Counted from the stretch's first letter, positions 1-8,892 are shown. The stretch is 64,000 nt of DNA from UBA5109 sp963975155 (GCA_963975155.1 CAXBFG010000008.1:55661-119660); one strand, 5' to 3'. The notes: generated from the sequence alone by a model not told the origin. Made by a program: numbers and translations.

Positions 1-266
1 TGTACACCACTACTCCAAAGAAACCGAACTCGGCTTTGCGTAAAGTTTGCCGCGTGCGACTGACCAATGCCTATGAAGTGACTTCTTATATTGGTGGAGA
101 AGGACACAATCTGCAGGAACACTCCGTGGTTCTGATTCGTGGTGGCAGGGTTAAAGACTTGCCTGGTGTGCGTTATCACACTGTACGTGGCAGCCTGGAT
201 ACTTCAGGTGTTGCTGATCGTAAACAGGGCCGCTCCAAATACGGAACCAAACGTCCTAAATCATAA
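1..266 (+). CDS. rpsL: 30S ribosomal protein S12, 5' end cut by the window edge
   Basis: S12 sits at the decoding centre of the 30S subunit and is the classic streptomycin target. The reading frame is already open at base 3, so the gene starts upstream of the window and roughly the first 36 residues are missing. The visible part holds the conserved TTTPKKPNSALRKV stretch, containing one of the lysines where streptomycin-resistance changes occur, and the RGGRVKDLPGVRYH segment with the second such lysine. It ends in the usual basic tail. It is the first gene of the str operon, with rpsG 73 bases downstream. Identification is certain. Confidence 0.98.
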   Translation, partial: YTTTPKKPNSALRKVCRVRLTNAYEVTSYIGGEGHNLQEHSVVLIRGGRVKDLPGVRYHTVRGSLDTSGVADRKQGRSKYGTKRPKS

Positions 267-339
267 ATATCTTTTATTAAATACAGTAAGGCCAGGTAGG
301 AATTTCTCCTTATCCTGGAATACCTGAAGAGAGGAAAGC

Positions 340-810
340 ATGCCTAGAAGAAGAATCGTCGCCAAACGCGAAGTTCTGCCTGATCCCAAATACGGTAACA
401 AAATTCTTGCCAAGTTCATGAATCATGTCATGGTTGATGGCAAAAAATCTGTTGCCGAGAAAATTGTCTATGGTGCTCTGGATGTCGTGGCCACCAAGTC
501 CGGCAAAGAGGCGCTTGAAGCTTTTGAAACTGCTTTGGACAACATCGCTCCCCTGGTTGAAGTAAAATCCCGTCGTGTAGGTGGTGCTACTTATCAGGTA
601 CCTGTAGAAGTAAGACCAGAGCGTCGAAATGCACTGGCCATGCGCTGGCTGGTAGAGCATTCACGCAAACGTGGTGAAAAATCCATGGCTTTACGTCTTG
701 CAGGTGAAATCATGGATGCTTCAGAAGGACGAGGCAGTGCCGTGAAAAAACGTGAAGATGTGCATCGTATGGCTGAGGCCAACAAAGCGTTCTCGCATTA
801 TCGTTTCTAA
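340..810 (+). CDS. rpsG: 30S ribosomal protein S7
   Basis: S7 nucleates assembly of the 30S head by binding the 3' domain of 16S rRNA, and it contacts the E-site tRNA. The 156-residue product has the usual length and begins MPRRR as in most bacteria. It contains the conserved segments KFMNHVMVDGKK and GGATYQVPVEV and the C-terminal HRMAEANKAFSHYRF. A purine-rich ribosome site (gagagga) precedes the ATG. The gene lies between rpsL and fusA with short spacers, as in the standard str operon. In E. coli S7 represses this operon translationally; whether that holds here is not visible. Confidence 0.98.
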   Translation: MPRRRIVAKREVLPDPKYGNKILAKFMNHVMVDGKKSVAEKIVYGALDVVATKSGKEALEAFETALDNIAPLVEVKSRRVGGATYQVPVEVRPERRNALAMRWLVEHSRKRGEKSMALRLAGEIMDASEGRGSAVKKREDVHRMAEANKAFSHYRF

Positions 811-859
811 TCGACGTTTATCTTTATTGTAATCAACTTAAATTATTGAGGTCTGGACT

Positions 860-2950
860 GTGGCTAGGAAAACCCCCATCAATCGCTATCGTAATATTGG
901 TATCGTTGCACACGTAGACGCAGGCAAGACTACGACAACCGAACGTGTATTGTTCTATACAGGTATTTCGCACAAAATCGGTGAAGTACATGACGGCGCA
1001 GCGGTGATGGACTGGATGGAACAGGAGCAGGAACGAGGAATTACCATTACCTCGGCGGCGACGACCTGTTTCTGGACCGGTATGGACAAACAGTTCGATG
1101 ATTATCGAATTAACATTATTGATACACCTGGTCACGTTGACTTTACCATTGAAGTTGAGCGTTCACTGCGCGTTCTTGATGGCGCAGTTGTAGTTCTTTG
1201 TGCCAGTTCTGGCGTACAGCCACAAACTGAAACAGTCTGGCGGCAGGGTAATCGATATGAAGTGCCACGTATTGTTTTTGTGAACAAGATGGATCGTGCC
1301 GGTGCTGACTTTCTTAAAGTTGTAAAACAGATGAAGGAACGCCTGGGTGCTAACCCTGTACCTATCCAATTGGCGATAGGTGCCGAGGATGAATTCAAGG
1401 GTGTTATCGACCTGGTAAAAATGAAGGAAATCCTCTGGAATGAAGCTGATCAGGGCGTAACCTTTGAATACGCGGATATCCCTGAAGAAATGCAGGCAGA
1501 AGCGGAAAAATGGCATGAGCTTATGGTTGAAGCTGCCGCTGAAGCAAATGAAGAATTAATGAATAAATACCTGGAAGGTGAAACCCTGACAGAGGATGAA
1601 ATCAAACTAGGTCTGCGTACCCGTACTCTGGCCAACGAAATTGTCCCAACCTTGTGTGGCTCAGCATTCAAGAATAAAGGTGTACAGGCTGTGTTGGACG
1701 CTGTTGTTGAGTATTTACCTTCACCAACTGAAGTTAAGGCAATTCAGGGTGTGCTGGACGATGGTGAAACAATAGAAACGCGTGAAGCTGATGATAAGGC
1801 GCCTTTTGCAGCGCTGGCCTTCAAAATTGCCACCGACCCTTTTGTGGGTACTTTGACCTTCTTCCGGGTTTACTCAGGGACGCTAAAATCCGGTGACTCA
1901 GTTTACAATCCTTTGAAACACAAGAAAGAGCGTGTCGGTCGTATGGTACAGATGCACGCCAACTCTCGTGAAGAGATCAAAGAAGTACTGGCAGGTGATA
2001 TTGCCGCCGCGATTGGCCTGAAAGATGTCACAACAGGAGAAACCCTTTGTGCAGAAGATAAGCAGATTACGCTGGAAAAAATGGATTTCCCTGAACCCGT
2101 TATTTCTGTTGCCGTAGAGCCAAAAACCAAAGCCGACCAGGAAAAAATGGGTATTGCCTTGGGCAAACTGGCTCAGGAAGACCCTTCATTCAGGGTAGAA
2201 ACTGATGAAGAGTCCGGGCAGACCATTATATCGGGTATGGGTGAATTACATCTGGACGTGTTGGTCGATCGTATGCGTCGTGAGTTCAATGTTGAGGCCA
2301 ATATCGGCAAACCACAAGTTTCCTATCGCGAAACCATTCGTAAAACCGTGGAAATCGAAGGTAAACACGTCAAGCAGTCAGGTGGACGCGGACAGTATGG
2401 TCATGTTTGGTTGCGTCTGGAGCCTTTACCAGCAGATTCAGAATACGAATTCGTCAATGCAATTGTGGGTGGTACGATTCCCAAAGAATATATCCCTGCC
2501 GTTGATAAAGGTGTTCAGGAACAGATGAAAAATGGTTGTCTGGCAGGTTATCCTTTGCTTGCCATGAAAGTGACGCTTTTCGATGGTTCATTCCATGATG
2601 TCGACTCTTCAGAAATGGCCTTTAAGATTGCTGGTTCCATGGCGCTCAAAAAAGGCGCACTGGAAGCTGATGCAGCATTGCTTGAGCCAATAATGAAGGT
2701 AGAAGTTGTTACTCCTGAGGATTATATGGGTGATGTAATGGGCGACCTCAACCGTCGTCGTGGCATCGTACAGGGTATGGAAGACACAGTTTCCGGTAAG
2801 ATCATTAATGCTGAGGTGCCTTTGGCTGAAATGTTTGGTTATTCAACTGATTTGCGTTCAGCAACTCAGGGCAGGGCAACCTATACCATGGAATTTACCA
2901 AGTATGCTGAAGTTCCTGGCAATGTAGCTGAAGCTGTGATGAAAGGTTAA
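860..2950 (+). CDS. fusA: Elongation factor G
   Basis: EF-G is the cytoplasmic GTPase that drives translocation and, with RRF, ribosome recycling. The 696-residue product has the G1 P-loop AHVDAGKTTTTE near residues 17-28, G3 DTPGHVDF and G4 NKMD. The later domains II to V end near the conserved GMGELHLDV and GYSTDLRSATQGRA segments. Translation starts at a GTG preceded by ttgagg. In most gammaproteobacteria tuf follows directly. Here a rho-independent terminator follows instead, so fusA is the last gene of this operon. Confidence 0.98.
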   Translation: MARKTPINRYRNIGIVAHVDAGKTTTTERVLFYTGISHKIGEVHDGAAVMDWMEQEQERGITITSAATTCFWTGMDKQFDDYRINIIDTPGHVDFTIEVERSLRVLDGAVVVLCASSGVQPQTETVWRQGNRYEVPRIVFVNKMDRAGADFLKVVKQMKERLGANPVPIQLAIGAEDEFKGVIDLVKMKEILWNEADQGVTFEYADIPEEMQAEAEKWHELMVEAAAEANEELMNKYLEGETLTEDEIKLGLRTRTLANEIVPTLCGSAFKNKGVQAVLDAVVEYLPSPTEVKAIQGVLDDGETIETREADDKAPFAALAFKIATDPFVGTLTFFRVYSGTLKSGDSVYNPLKHKKERVGRMVQMHANSREEIKEVLAGDIAAAIGLKDVTTGETLCAEDKQITLEKMDFPEPVISVAVEPKTKADQEKMGIALGKLAQEDPSFRVETDEESGQTIISGMGELHLDVLVDRMRREFNVEANIGKPQVSYRETIRKTVEIEGKHVKQSGGRGQYGHVWLRLEPLPADSEYEFVNAIVGGTIPKEYIPAVDKGVQEQMKNGCLAGYPLLAMKVTLFDGSFHDVDSSEMAFKIAGSMALKKGALEADAALLEPIMKVEVVTPEDYMGDVMGDLNRRRGIVQGMEDTVSGKIINAEVPLAEMFGYSTDLRSATQGRATYTMEFTKYAEVPGNVAEAVMKG

Positions 2951-3070
2951 TAATCTGCCTGGGCAGTCATGTATCAAACTATAGACTCTATAGCTGTGCG
3001 GATTTTTGCCTAAGTACTGAACAAAATAAACAAGCGTCTGAGTAGCTGGTTTATGAATAGAATTAAAAAA

Positions 3071-3096
3071 GCCCTCTTTCAGAGGGCTTTTTTTTG
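3071..3096 (+). terminator. Rho-independent terminator after fusA
   Basis: A 7-bp perfect stem (gccctct/agagggc, loop ttc) at 3071-3087 is followed by a run of nine T. It closes the str operon right after fusA, where tuf would normally continue. Strong by inspection. Confidence 0.93.
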
Positions 3097-3217
3097 CTCG
3101 TAGCTTCCACTTATTTCCTGAGATTTTTGCTTTGCCGACTGTACTGGTACAGAGGATGACACTTGCCAGTCTGGGTAAGACAGTGTTTTAAAATTATCGG
3201 TGTATCAGTTTTTAGAT

Positions 3218-3242
3218 AAAAAAAAGCCCTCGGAAGGAGGGC
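3218..3242 (-). terminator. Rho-independent terminator of the PQQ dehydrogenase gene
   Basis: A 6-bp stem (gccctc/gagggc) at 3226-3242 is flanked on the low-coordinate side by eight A, which is a U-run when read on the minus strand. It lies 27 bases past the stop codon of the minus-strand dehydrogenase gene. The 3098-3217 stretch between the two facing terminators holds no gene that I can support. Confidence 0.9.
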
Positions 3243-3269
3243 TTTTCGTTTAGCTTCATTTGCTGCTGA

Positions 3270-5423
3270 TCAGGGCAGTTCAAATACCCATACAGAAGAA
3301 CTTGGAACTGCAGGTAAGGTAATTTCCGGCACCAATCTGCCGAAGGTTGCAGTCTGTGCCCCACCGTAGCCAACCACGATAGCCACATATTGCTTGCCAT
3401 CAACAGAGAAAGTAACCGGGTTGGTATTAGGGACATCACTGAGTTTTACCTGCCAGAGTGCTTCTCCGGTTTGGTCGTCATAGGCAGTCAGATTACGATC
3501 CAGTGCACCACCGAATACCAGGCCACCAGCAGTAGCGAGCAGGCCTGTTGATTGAGGAGCCCGTTGGCGTTCAATCCAGGCCTGGGTCATGTTTTCATCA
3601 ACATTAATGGCCTGAATATGGCCATAGAGGCCGTCACTGTCATCACGTGGACGAATCATCCAGTTATAACCAGCAGAGAGTGCGCCTGAACCCATGCCAT
3701 CACCTGTAGGCATAAAATCCATGCAGGATTCTACAGCAGGGACATACAGGGTTTGGGTTTCAGGGTTATATGCACCGGGAATCCAGCTACGTCCGCCACC
3801 AGCATGTGGGCAGACCAGTTTGCGCTCACCGTCAGGGTATAGCGACATATCGACTATTTTGCGGTCCGTTTCAGGATCCACCCCAAGTATGAAATTCTGC
3901 AGTCCCATGTCATAGGAGAACAGATATTCTCCAGTGACCGCATCATTGGCGTCATAGAAACCCTGTTTGCCGGCAGTCATGGAAACGCGTCTTTCCTGTC
4001 CGCCGATATTCAGGTCCATAATGATGCGCTCAAAAATCCAGTCCATGTCAAACTGATCATTGTTCATATGCTGGAAATGCCAGACCAATTCTCCGGTTTC
4101 GGGTCGCAGAGCCAGCGTTGAATTGGTAAAGAGGCCATCATTGTTGATGCCAGGCTGGTTAACCGGATTGACTAACTGAGCCGTGTCATAGGTTGGTGAT
4201 GGTGCAAAATAGACGAGGTTGTTTTCGGGGTCGTAGGAGCCGGCTGTCCAGAAGGAGCCACCATTTCTGTCTTCATATGGCACGCCATTCCAGGTATTAC
4301 CTCCAAATTCTTCGGGTCTGGGTATGGAGTTAAATTTCCAGATCTTTTCTCCTGTTTCGGCATCCATAGCCTGAATGAAACCACCACCGGGTGTGATATT
4401 AGGCTGTCGGCTCATCAGGGTGCCCTGCATGACAACACCGCGAGCAACAGTTGGGCCTCCTGTAATGTTGGCGCCGATATCTGTTTCCCAGACCAGATTG
4501 CCGGTTCGCATATCAAGGGCAATGACTTTTTGGTCTGAAGTGGCTGCGTAAATTTTGTCGCCATAAATGGCGATATTCCTTTTTACACTGGGTCGGGTAC
4601 CTTCGGGTAACTCATGGCTGTAATGCCAGAGTTCATCACCGGTGACGGCGTTTAAAGCCATCACATTGTCGCCATAACTGTGAACAAACATCACGCCTTC
4701 ATGAATCAAAGGAGTTGACTCATTAGGTCCAGGTGGCAGTGCCAGAGACCAGGCTACTCTGAGTTCATCGACATTGTCCCTGTTGATCTGATTTAAGGAG
4801 CTGTAGCCCATAGCATCATAGGTGCCGCGCCAGTTTAGCCAGGATGCGGCCGGAGGGTTGGCAAGTAAGTCTTCTGTTACATTGGAAATACTGGCAAGGG
4901 GATTTGGACCTGCCTGCCATTCAGGAATCCGGACTCCTGGGGCAAAGCCGCCACCCGGGCCTCCACTTCTCAGGACTGCCTGAGCACTATTGATGCCACT
5001 ACCTGGAACAAATAACGTGGCCAGTTCCTCGGAGTCTGATGGCAAGGCGGCGTCGCCAGCCGGTATGTCATTTTCCCGCAAAATAAAGGCAATCAGATCG
5101 GTATACTGTTCCCTGCTTAGACTGTTGGTCTGTCCTGGGGGCATCTCACGTGTAGCATCAAATAAAGCATCCATACTGGTGCCTGCCCAGCGAGTTGAGA
5201 AAGAATTACCGGACAAAGGTGCACCAAACTCACCATCATTGAGGTTTTCACCGTGACAAACCAGACAGGACTGTCTGTATTGAGTTTCGCCGCGTGCAGC
5301 TTGCTCAGCTGTGAAGTGTCCCGGATTTTCCGGAAGCGGACCTCTTTGCGCTAATGCGCTGGTGGTCAAGCCCAGGACTGTAAGTCCTCCTAGAAGTATG
5401 GGGTACGATAATCTGGTTTTCAC
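3270..5423 (-). CDS. PQQ-dependent dehydrogenase with N-terminal cytochrome c domain (quinohemoprotein)
   Basis: Predicted periplasmic quinoprotein that oxidises an alcohol, aldehyde or sugar and passes electrons from PQQ to its own heme. The 717-residue product has a signal peptide (residues 1-26, ending ALA/Q). A c-type heme domain follows, with CLVCH at 53-57 and a likely axial Met94 in EMPPG. From about residue 190 there is an eight-bladed PQQ propeller with several tryptophan-docking repeats such as AxxxxTGELxW. The heme domain is N-terminal, whereas classical quinohemoprotein alcohol dehydrogenases carry it at the C-terminus. Residues 459-461 read D-M-D: the first Asp fits the catalytic base and the second fits the extra Asp of lanthanide-dependent enzymes (inference). 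The substrate is unknown. The gene is monocistronic and divergent from the secreted-protein/DUF6152 pair. Confidence 0.88.
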   Translation of the reverse strand: MKTRLSYPILLGGLTVLGLTTSALAQRGPLPENPGHFTAEQAARGETQYRQSCLVCHGENLNDGEFGAPLSGNSFSTRWAGTSMDALFDATREMPPGQTNSLSREQYTDLIAFILRENDIPAGDAALPSDSEELATLFVPGSGINSAQAVLRSGGPGGGFAPGVRIPEWQAGPNPLASISNVTEDLLANPPAASWLNWRGTYDAMGYSSLNQINRDNVDELRVAWSLALPPGPNESTPLIHEGVMFVHSYGDNVMALNAVTGDELWHYSHELPEGTRPSVKRNIAIYGDKIYAATSDQKVIALDMRTGNLVWETDIGANITGGPTVARGVVMQGTLMSRQPNITPGGGFIQAMDAETGEKIWKFNSIPRPEEFGGNTWNGVPYEDRNGGSFWTAGSYDPENNLVYFAPSPTYDTAQLVNPVNQPGINNDGLFTNSTLALRPETGELVWHFQHMNNDQFDMDWIFERIIMDLNIGGQERRVSMTAGKQGFYDANDAVTGEYLFSYDMGLQNFILGVDPETDRKIVDMSLYPDGERKLVCPHAGGGRSWIPGAYNPETQTLYVPAVESCMDFMPTGDGMGSGALSAGYNWMIRPRDDSDGLYGHIQAINVDENMTQAWIERQRAPQSTGLLATAGGLVFGGALDRNLTAYDDQTGEALWQVKLSDVPNTNPVTFSVDGKQYVAIVVGYGGAQTATFGRLVPEITLPAVPSSSVWVFELP

Positions 5424-5841
5424 TTATAAAGCTCCTAATTTAGAGGGATGCATGTTTCTTATTGCGATCAACTAACAAAATCTATTCTCAAAAGGTAATC
5501 TCGGCAATGTTAACGCAGAAATCGAAGAATCAGAATAAATTATAGAAATTAGTTATATATGCTATGAAATTTTTAAATTTTAATGGTGCAATTATTATGG
5601 ATTTTACTGAGGGAGGAACCGAGATTGAGATTTCTATAGTATGCTGCGCTAACTTGGAGCAAGATGCTGGTGAGTTAAGCAGGGTAGTTGAGCTGCTTGA
5701 GTAGGCTGATTTACTTTACTCAGGTTTATGCCTACCCCTCTGCAAGATATAAACTATAAAAACAACAAAATAACCCGATCTGTTGATATCGTGGCAGTGA
5801 TGACAATAATAAAATAATGACCATTAATTGAAGGGGGATTC
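5424..5841. other. 418-bp divergent intergenic region
   Basis: Lies between the minus-strand PQQ dehydrogenase and the plus-strand secreted-protein gene, so it should hold promoters for both. It is AT-rich in the first half. I see no convincing -35/-10 pair, no open frame of useful length and no known riboswitch. A strong ribosome site (aaggggg) precedes the ATG at 5842. Confidence 0.6.
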
Positions 5842-6870
5842 ATGAATCTAGCAAAGCAGTTAAAAATCTTCGTCCTGGGTGCAGGTTTTATCACCTCGGG
5901 ACTGGTGTCGGCTCAACCAGGAGGGGGAAACCTTCCAGATGCAATTCCTTTCCCCATGGAGTTCGAAACATCCAGAGAGCACTATGATTACTTGCAGGAT
6001 TACTATAAGGGTGGAGTTCAGCACGATTATTTAAGTGTGCCTAAATGGGAGGGTCTCTGGTCTTCTTCAGCACATCAGGGAAATAACCAGCTTTTTATGG
6101 AAGATGATGAGATTATCCCGGGAGTCCTGACTCCTGAATACGAAGCGGCGTTCCGTTATCGCTTGGACCTTGGTAATCAGGCTTATAATGCCGGGGTGGA
6201 TTATGACCGCTTGACCACCTGTGAACCAGCTGGTATTCCGCGCTGGTTCAGAGAGCCATACGTAAGGGAGTTTATCAATACACCGACCTATTCACTATGG
6301 CACAACGATCTGGCTAACGATACGCGCCGTATCTATATCAATCAGGAACACGTCAATATCGATGGGACCCACTTTGCCGCTGGTGACAGCATAGGCTTTT
6401 GGGCCGTGGATAAAGAATTGGGCGATGTACTGGTTGTTCATACTGAAGATATCTATCCCGCCGACTTTTTCCGTGGCACACCGCCGACCAGCAATCAGGC
6501 AGAAACTGTCGAAATCTGGTATGAGTGGTGGGATGCTGAAAGCGATGAGATGAAGATAGCAGTTAATGTCTATTTCTATGATGCCTTAATGCTTGAAGAG
6601 CCGTTGGTTGTTATTTATACCTTCCGTCATCGGGCTGATATGGAAGATGCGGGTTTAAGGATTCGCTATTGGGAATGCGCACAAAATCAGAATACCTATC
6701 TAACCTTTGATGAAGATGGGCGCCCTAATACGCAATATCGTCTCCCGGGTGAGCCAGGTTATATTGATCCACGGGGTACACCAGCTACCCGAAATCCCGA
6801 TTTACCACCGGGTCTGGTTGGTCAGGACAAAAGCCCGGTATTCGATGATATGTTTGATTTCGCATTTTAA
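5842..6870 (+). CDS. Secreted protein of unknown function, paralogue of the 53357 gene
   Basis: I do not recognise a named family. The 342-residue product has a signal peptide (about residues 1-24, ending VSA/Q) and is otherwise soluble and rich in aromatic residues. It is clearly paralogous to the 333-residue product at 53357-54358. Shared blocks include GVLTPEYEA, YDRLTTC, EPYV.EF.NTP, TRR.YIN.EH.NIDG, GDSIGFW.VDK, PAD..RG.P.TSNQ and a C-terminal PG.P.Y.DPRG. Two cysteines (127 and 279) are conserved in both and could form a disulfide. A DUF6152 gene follows 34 bases later in both loci, so the pair is probably co-translated and may work together in the periplasm. A strong ribosome site supports this start. 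Confidence 0.75.
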   Translation: MNLAKQLKIFVLGAGFITSGLVSAQPGGGNLPDAIPFPMEFETSREHYDYLQDYYKGGVQHDYLSVPKWEGLWSSSAHQGNNQLFMEDDEIIPGVLTPEYEAAFRYRLDLGNQAYNAGVDYDRLTTCEPAGIPRWFREPYVREFINTPTYSLWHNDLANDTRRIYINQEHVNIDGTHFAAGDSIGFWAVDKELGDVLVVHTEDIYPADFFRGTPPTSNQAETVEIWYEWWDAESDEMKIAVNVYFYDALMLEEPLVVIYTFRHRADMEDAGLRIRYWECAQNQNTYLTFDEDGRPNTQYRLPGEPGYIDPRGTPATRNPDLPPGLVGQDKSPVFDDMFDFAF

Positions 6871-6904
6871 TTCGGGCTAAAAAGATAATTGTTGGAGAAT
6901 TACT

Positions 6905-7378
6905 ATGAAACTAAGTAAAAAAATCTCAGCAGTAGTTTTAGCCACACTGGGTTTTGGCGTGATTGATTTCGCATCAGCGCATCACAGCTTCGCCATGTTC
7001 GACAGAAGTACGGAAGAAGTAATCACAGGTGAAGTGGTTCGCTGGGCCTTTAACAGTCCTCATATTGCTCTGTATATCAGGGATGCCGAAGGCGTCGTTT
7101 TTGCATTTGAAGGGGCAGCACCTCCGCGCCTTGTAGAATCATCGCCTTCAATGACGGGTTTTACTTTTCAGCCTGGGGATCAGATTACGGTTGTGAAATG
7201 CCCCTTGCGTGATGGCAGAAATGGGGGAGCAGTTGGTCTGATCATCAAAGATGGTATCTGGTATGACCCAAGTGATGGTGGATGTAATGCCAATATGGAA
7301 GCTTGGCAGAACTGGCTGCCAAAAGGTTATATGTCCAAGCAACAAGCAATGGATGCAGGTGAAGACATGCCTAGCTAG
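6905..7378 (+). CDS. DUF6152-family periplasmic protein (copy 1)
   Basis: A 157-residue protein with a signal peptide ending ASA at residue 25. The mature chain is predicted to begin His26-His27-Ser-Phe-Ala-Met-Phe-Asp. The rest resembles the small beta-barrel DUF6152 family, with GEVVRWAFNSPH, a WxFEGAAPP-like segment and PGDQITVVKCPLRDG. The family has no established function. A mature N-terminal histidine is typical of copper histidine-brace proteins, so metal binding is a reasonable inference but unproven. The gene follows the secreted-protein gene in an apparent operon closed by a terminator at 7404. Close relatives lie at 54395 and, more distantly, 26949. Confidence 0.82.
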   Translation: MKLSKKISAVVLATLGFGVIDFASAHHSFAMFDRSTEEVITGEVVRWAFNSPHIALYIRDAEGVVFAFEGAAPPRLVESSPSMTGFTFQPGDQITVVKCPLRDGRNGGAVGLIIKDGIWYDPSDGGCNANMEAWQNWLPKGYMSKQQAMDAGEDMPS

Positions 7379-7403
7379 AGATAGCATTGTGTTGAATCAA
7401 AAA

Positions 7404-7428
7404 GGGCTTCTCAGGAAGCCCTTTTTTT
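7404..7428 (+). terminator. Rho-independent terminator after the DUF6152 gene
   Basis: A 7-bp perfect stem (gggcttc/gaagccc, loop tcag) at 7404-7421 is followed by seven T. It closes the two-gene unit 5842-7378 and separates it from the protease-like gene. Confidence 0.93.
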
Positions 7429-7488
7429 CTGACCCTCAAAAAGCAAAAGGCAGTTGTTTGCTGTTGATGTTCGGGCTAGATTAGACTG

Positions 7489-8403
7489 ATGTTAAAGATA
7501 AAATTTATTCAAAAAGCCTTGTTTTTGTGGCTGACGCTGGCCCTGACTGCTTTCGTTGATGCTGCCAACTTCACCTATGATGGTATTAACCGTCGGGATC
7601 CTGTCGGTGAAGTAGAATTACGTACTTTTGCGGCGGTGGGTCAGATTCAGTGTAATCGGGTTAAAACCGGCGCACCCAGAGTCAGCACAGGATTTGTTCT
7701 CGATATAGGCCAGGGTGATGATTTTGCTTTAATCATGACTTCAGGGCATGTGCTACGGGACCAGACAGATAATGAATTCAATCTGGACTGTCTCTTTGTC
7801 AAGAATAATTCTTCCAGCAGTCAGCCTCTGGAACATAAACATGCTGGGAATCTCGTACAAGAGCAGGCAGCTGATTTTATTAAAAATGACTGGGGGGCAA
7901 CAATCGTAAGACCAAACCCCTTTTTAGAGCGTATAGCGGTCAGTAACTATACATTTGATGAACTAATGCAGTTACTGGCTGAAGATAAAGGTGAAATTAA
8001 ACTCTATTCAAGAAACCAGGAGCCCAATGAAGGTATTCCCAGAATTCAGGTTTCCGATAAGTGCTCCATATGGCAGCCTACGCCAAGAGCCATACTGGGT
8101 AGTGGTCACTCACTGTATACTAACTGCGATTCAGCCAGTTCAGGCTCTGGAGGAGCTCTGGTGATTGAATTTACCGATGGGCGGGTTGAAGCAATTGGTA
8201 TTATGTCCGGTTCAGTGCAGACTAATTCCGTTTTAAAACGGATTTTAGCAGCTTACCCCAATAAGCTGAGTATGGAAGAAGTCCATCATGCCATTGACAT
8301 TATTCCGAGCCCGGAATCCATCATTAATATTGCTATTCCTTTAATTCCAGGCATGCGAGAAAGGTCTTTAGAAGAGCTTTTCGACGATTATCTGAACTTA
8401 TAG
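7489..8403 (+). CDS. Secreted trypsin-like serine protease
   Basis: The 304-residue product has a hydrophobic N-terminus (signal peptide to about residue 25, VDA/A). A chymotrypsin-like triad can be read: His87 in TSGHVL, Asp134 in NDWGATIV, and Ser220 in SGSGGAL, which corresponds to the GDSGG box. The usual Asp before the catalytic Ser is replaced. Cysteines at 55, 101, 192 and 213 could form two disulfides. It probably acts in the periplasm or outside the cell; the substrate is unknown. It stands alone between a terminator and the S10 promoter. The function call is motif-based, and a non-catalytic role cannot be excluded. Confidence 0.68.
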   Translation: MLKIKFIQKALFLWLTLALTAFVDAANFTYDGINRRDPVGEVELRTFAAVGQIQCNRVKTGAPRVSTGFVLDIGQGDDFALIMTSGHVLRDQTDNEFNLDCLFVKNNSSSSQPLEHKHAGNLVQEQAADFIKNDWGATIVRPNPFLERIAVSNYTFDELMQLLAEDKGEIKLYSRNQEPNEGIPRIQVSDKCSIWQPTPRAILGSGHSLYTNCDSASSGSGGALVIEFTDGRVEAIGIMSGSVQTNSVLKRILAAYPNKLSMEEVHHAIDIIPSPESIINIAIPLIPGMRERSLEELFDDYLNL

Positions 8404-8465
8404 AGGATTTTATCCGAGCCTCCGACACAGCCTGAAAATAATCAGCTTTCAATGATATTCAGCGC

Positions 8466-8494
8466 TTGACAGGGGGGTATCACATCCTTACAAT
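8466..8494 (+). promoter_or_regulatory. Near-consensus sigma-70 promoter of the S10 operon
   Basis: TTGACA at 8466-8471 and TACAAT at 8489-8494 are separated by exactly 17 bases. The start of transcription should fall near 8501, giving a leader of about 80 bases before rpsJ. It gives the S10 operon its own strong promoter, independent of the str operon upstream. Confidence 0.85.
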
Positions 8495-8580
8495 TTGCGC
8501 TCTTTTTTCGCGGCGGAAAAGGGTCATTCCTGCCCCCGCATGAAACAGTTCTTTAACAATAGACAGGAGATGTTGGTCGA

Positions 8581-8892
8581 ATGCAGAACCAGCGAATCAG
8601 AATCAGGCTCAAAGCCTTTGACCACGGGCTTATAGACAAGTCTACTCTGGAAATAGTGGAAACTGTAAAACGTACCGGTGCCCAGGTTAAGGGTCCGATT
8701 CCTTTGCCCACGCGCAAAGAGCGTTTTACCATTTTGATTTCACCACACGTAAATAAAGATGCACGTGACCAGTATGAAATCAGAACCCACAAACGTCTCC
8801 TGGATATACTAGAGCCAACAGAAAAAACAGTTGATGCTCTTATGAAGCTTGATCTGGCAGCCGGAGTGGAAGTCCAGATCAGTCTCGGCTAA
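8581..8892 (+). CDS. rpsJ: 30S ribosomal protein S10 (NusE)
   Basis: S10 is a 30S head protein that also acts as NusE in transcription antitermination. The 103-residue product has the standard length and the conserved QRIRIRLKAFDH, GPIPLPTRKERFT and RTHKRLLDI segments. An aggag site lies 11 bases before the ATG. An earlier ATG at 8570 is in another frame. It is the first gene of the S10 operon, behind the 8466 promoter. A 212-base spacer separates it from rplC, which is longer than usual. Confidence 0.98.
   Translation: MQNQRIRIRLKAFDHGLIDKSTLEIVETVKRTGAQVKGPIPLPTRKERFTILISPHVNKDARDQYEIRTHKRLLDILEPTEKTVDALMKLDLAAGVEVQISLG

Noticed and set aside
5497..5638. Inverted repeats AATCTCGG/CCGAGATT and TATAGAAAT/ATTTCTATA in the divergent region
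   Set aside because: In 418 AT-rich bases matches of this length are expected by chance, and they do not nest into a stable hairpin.
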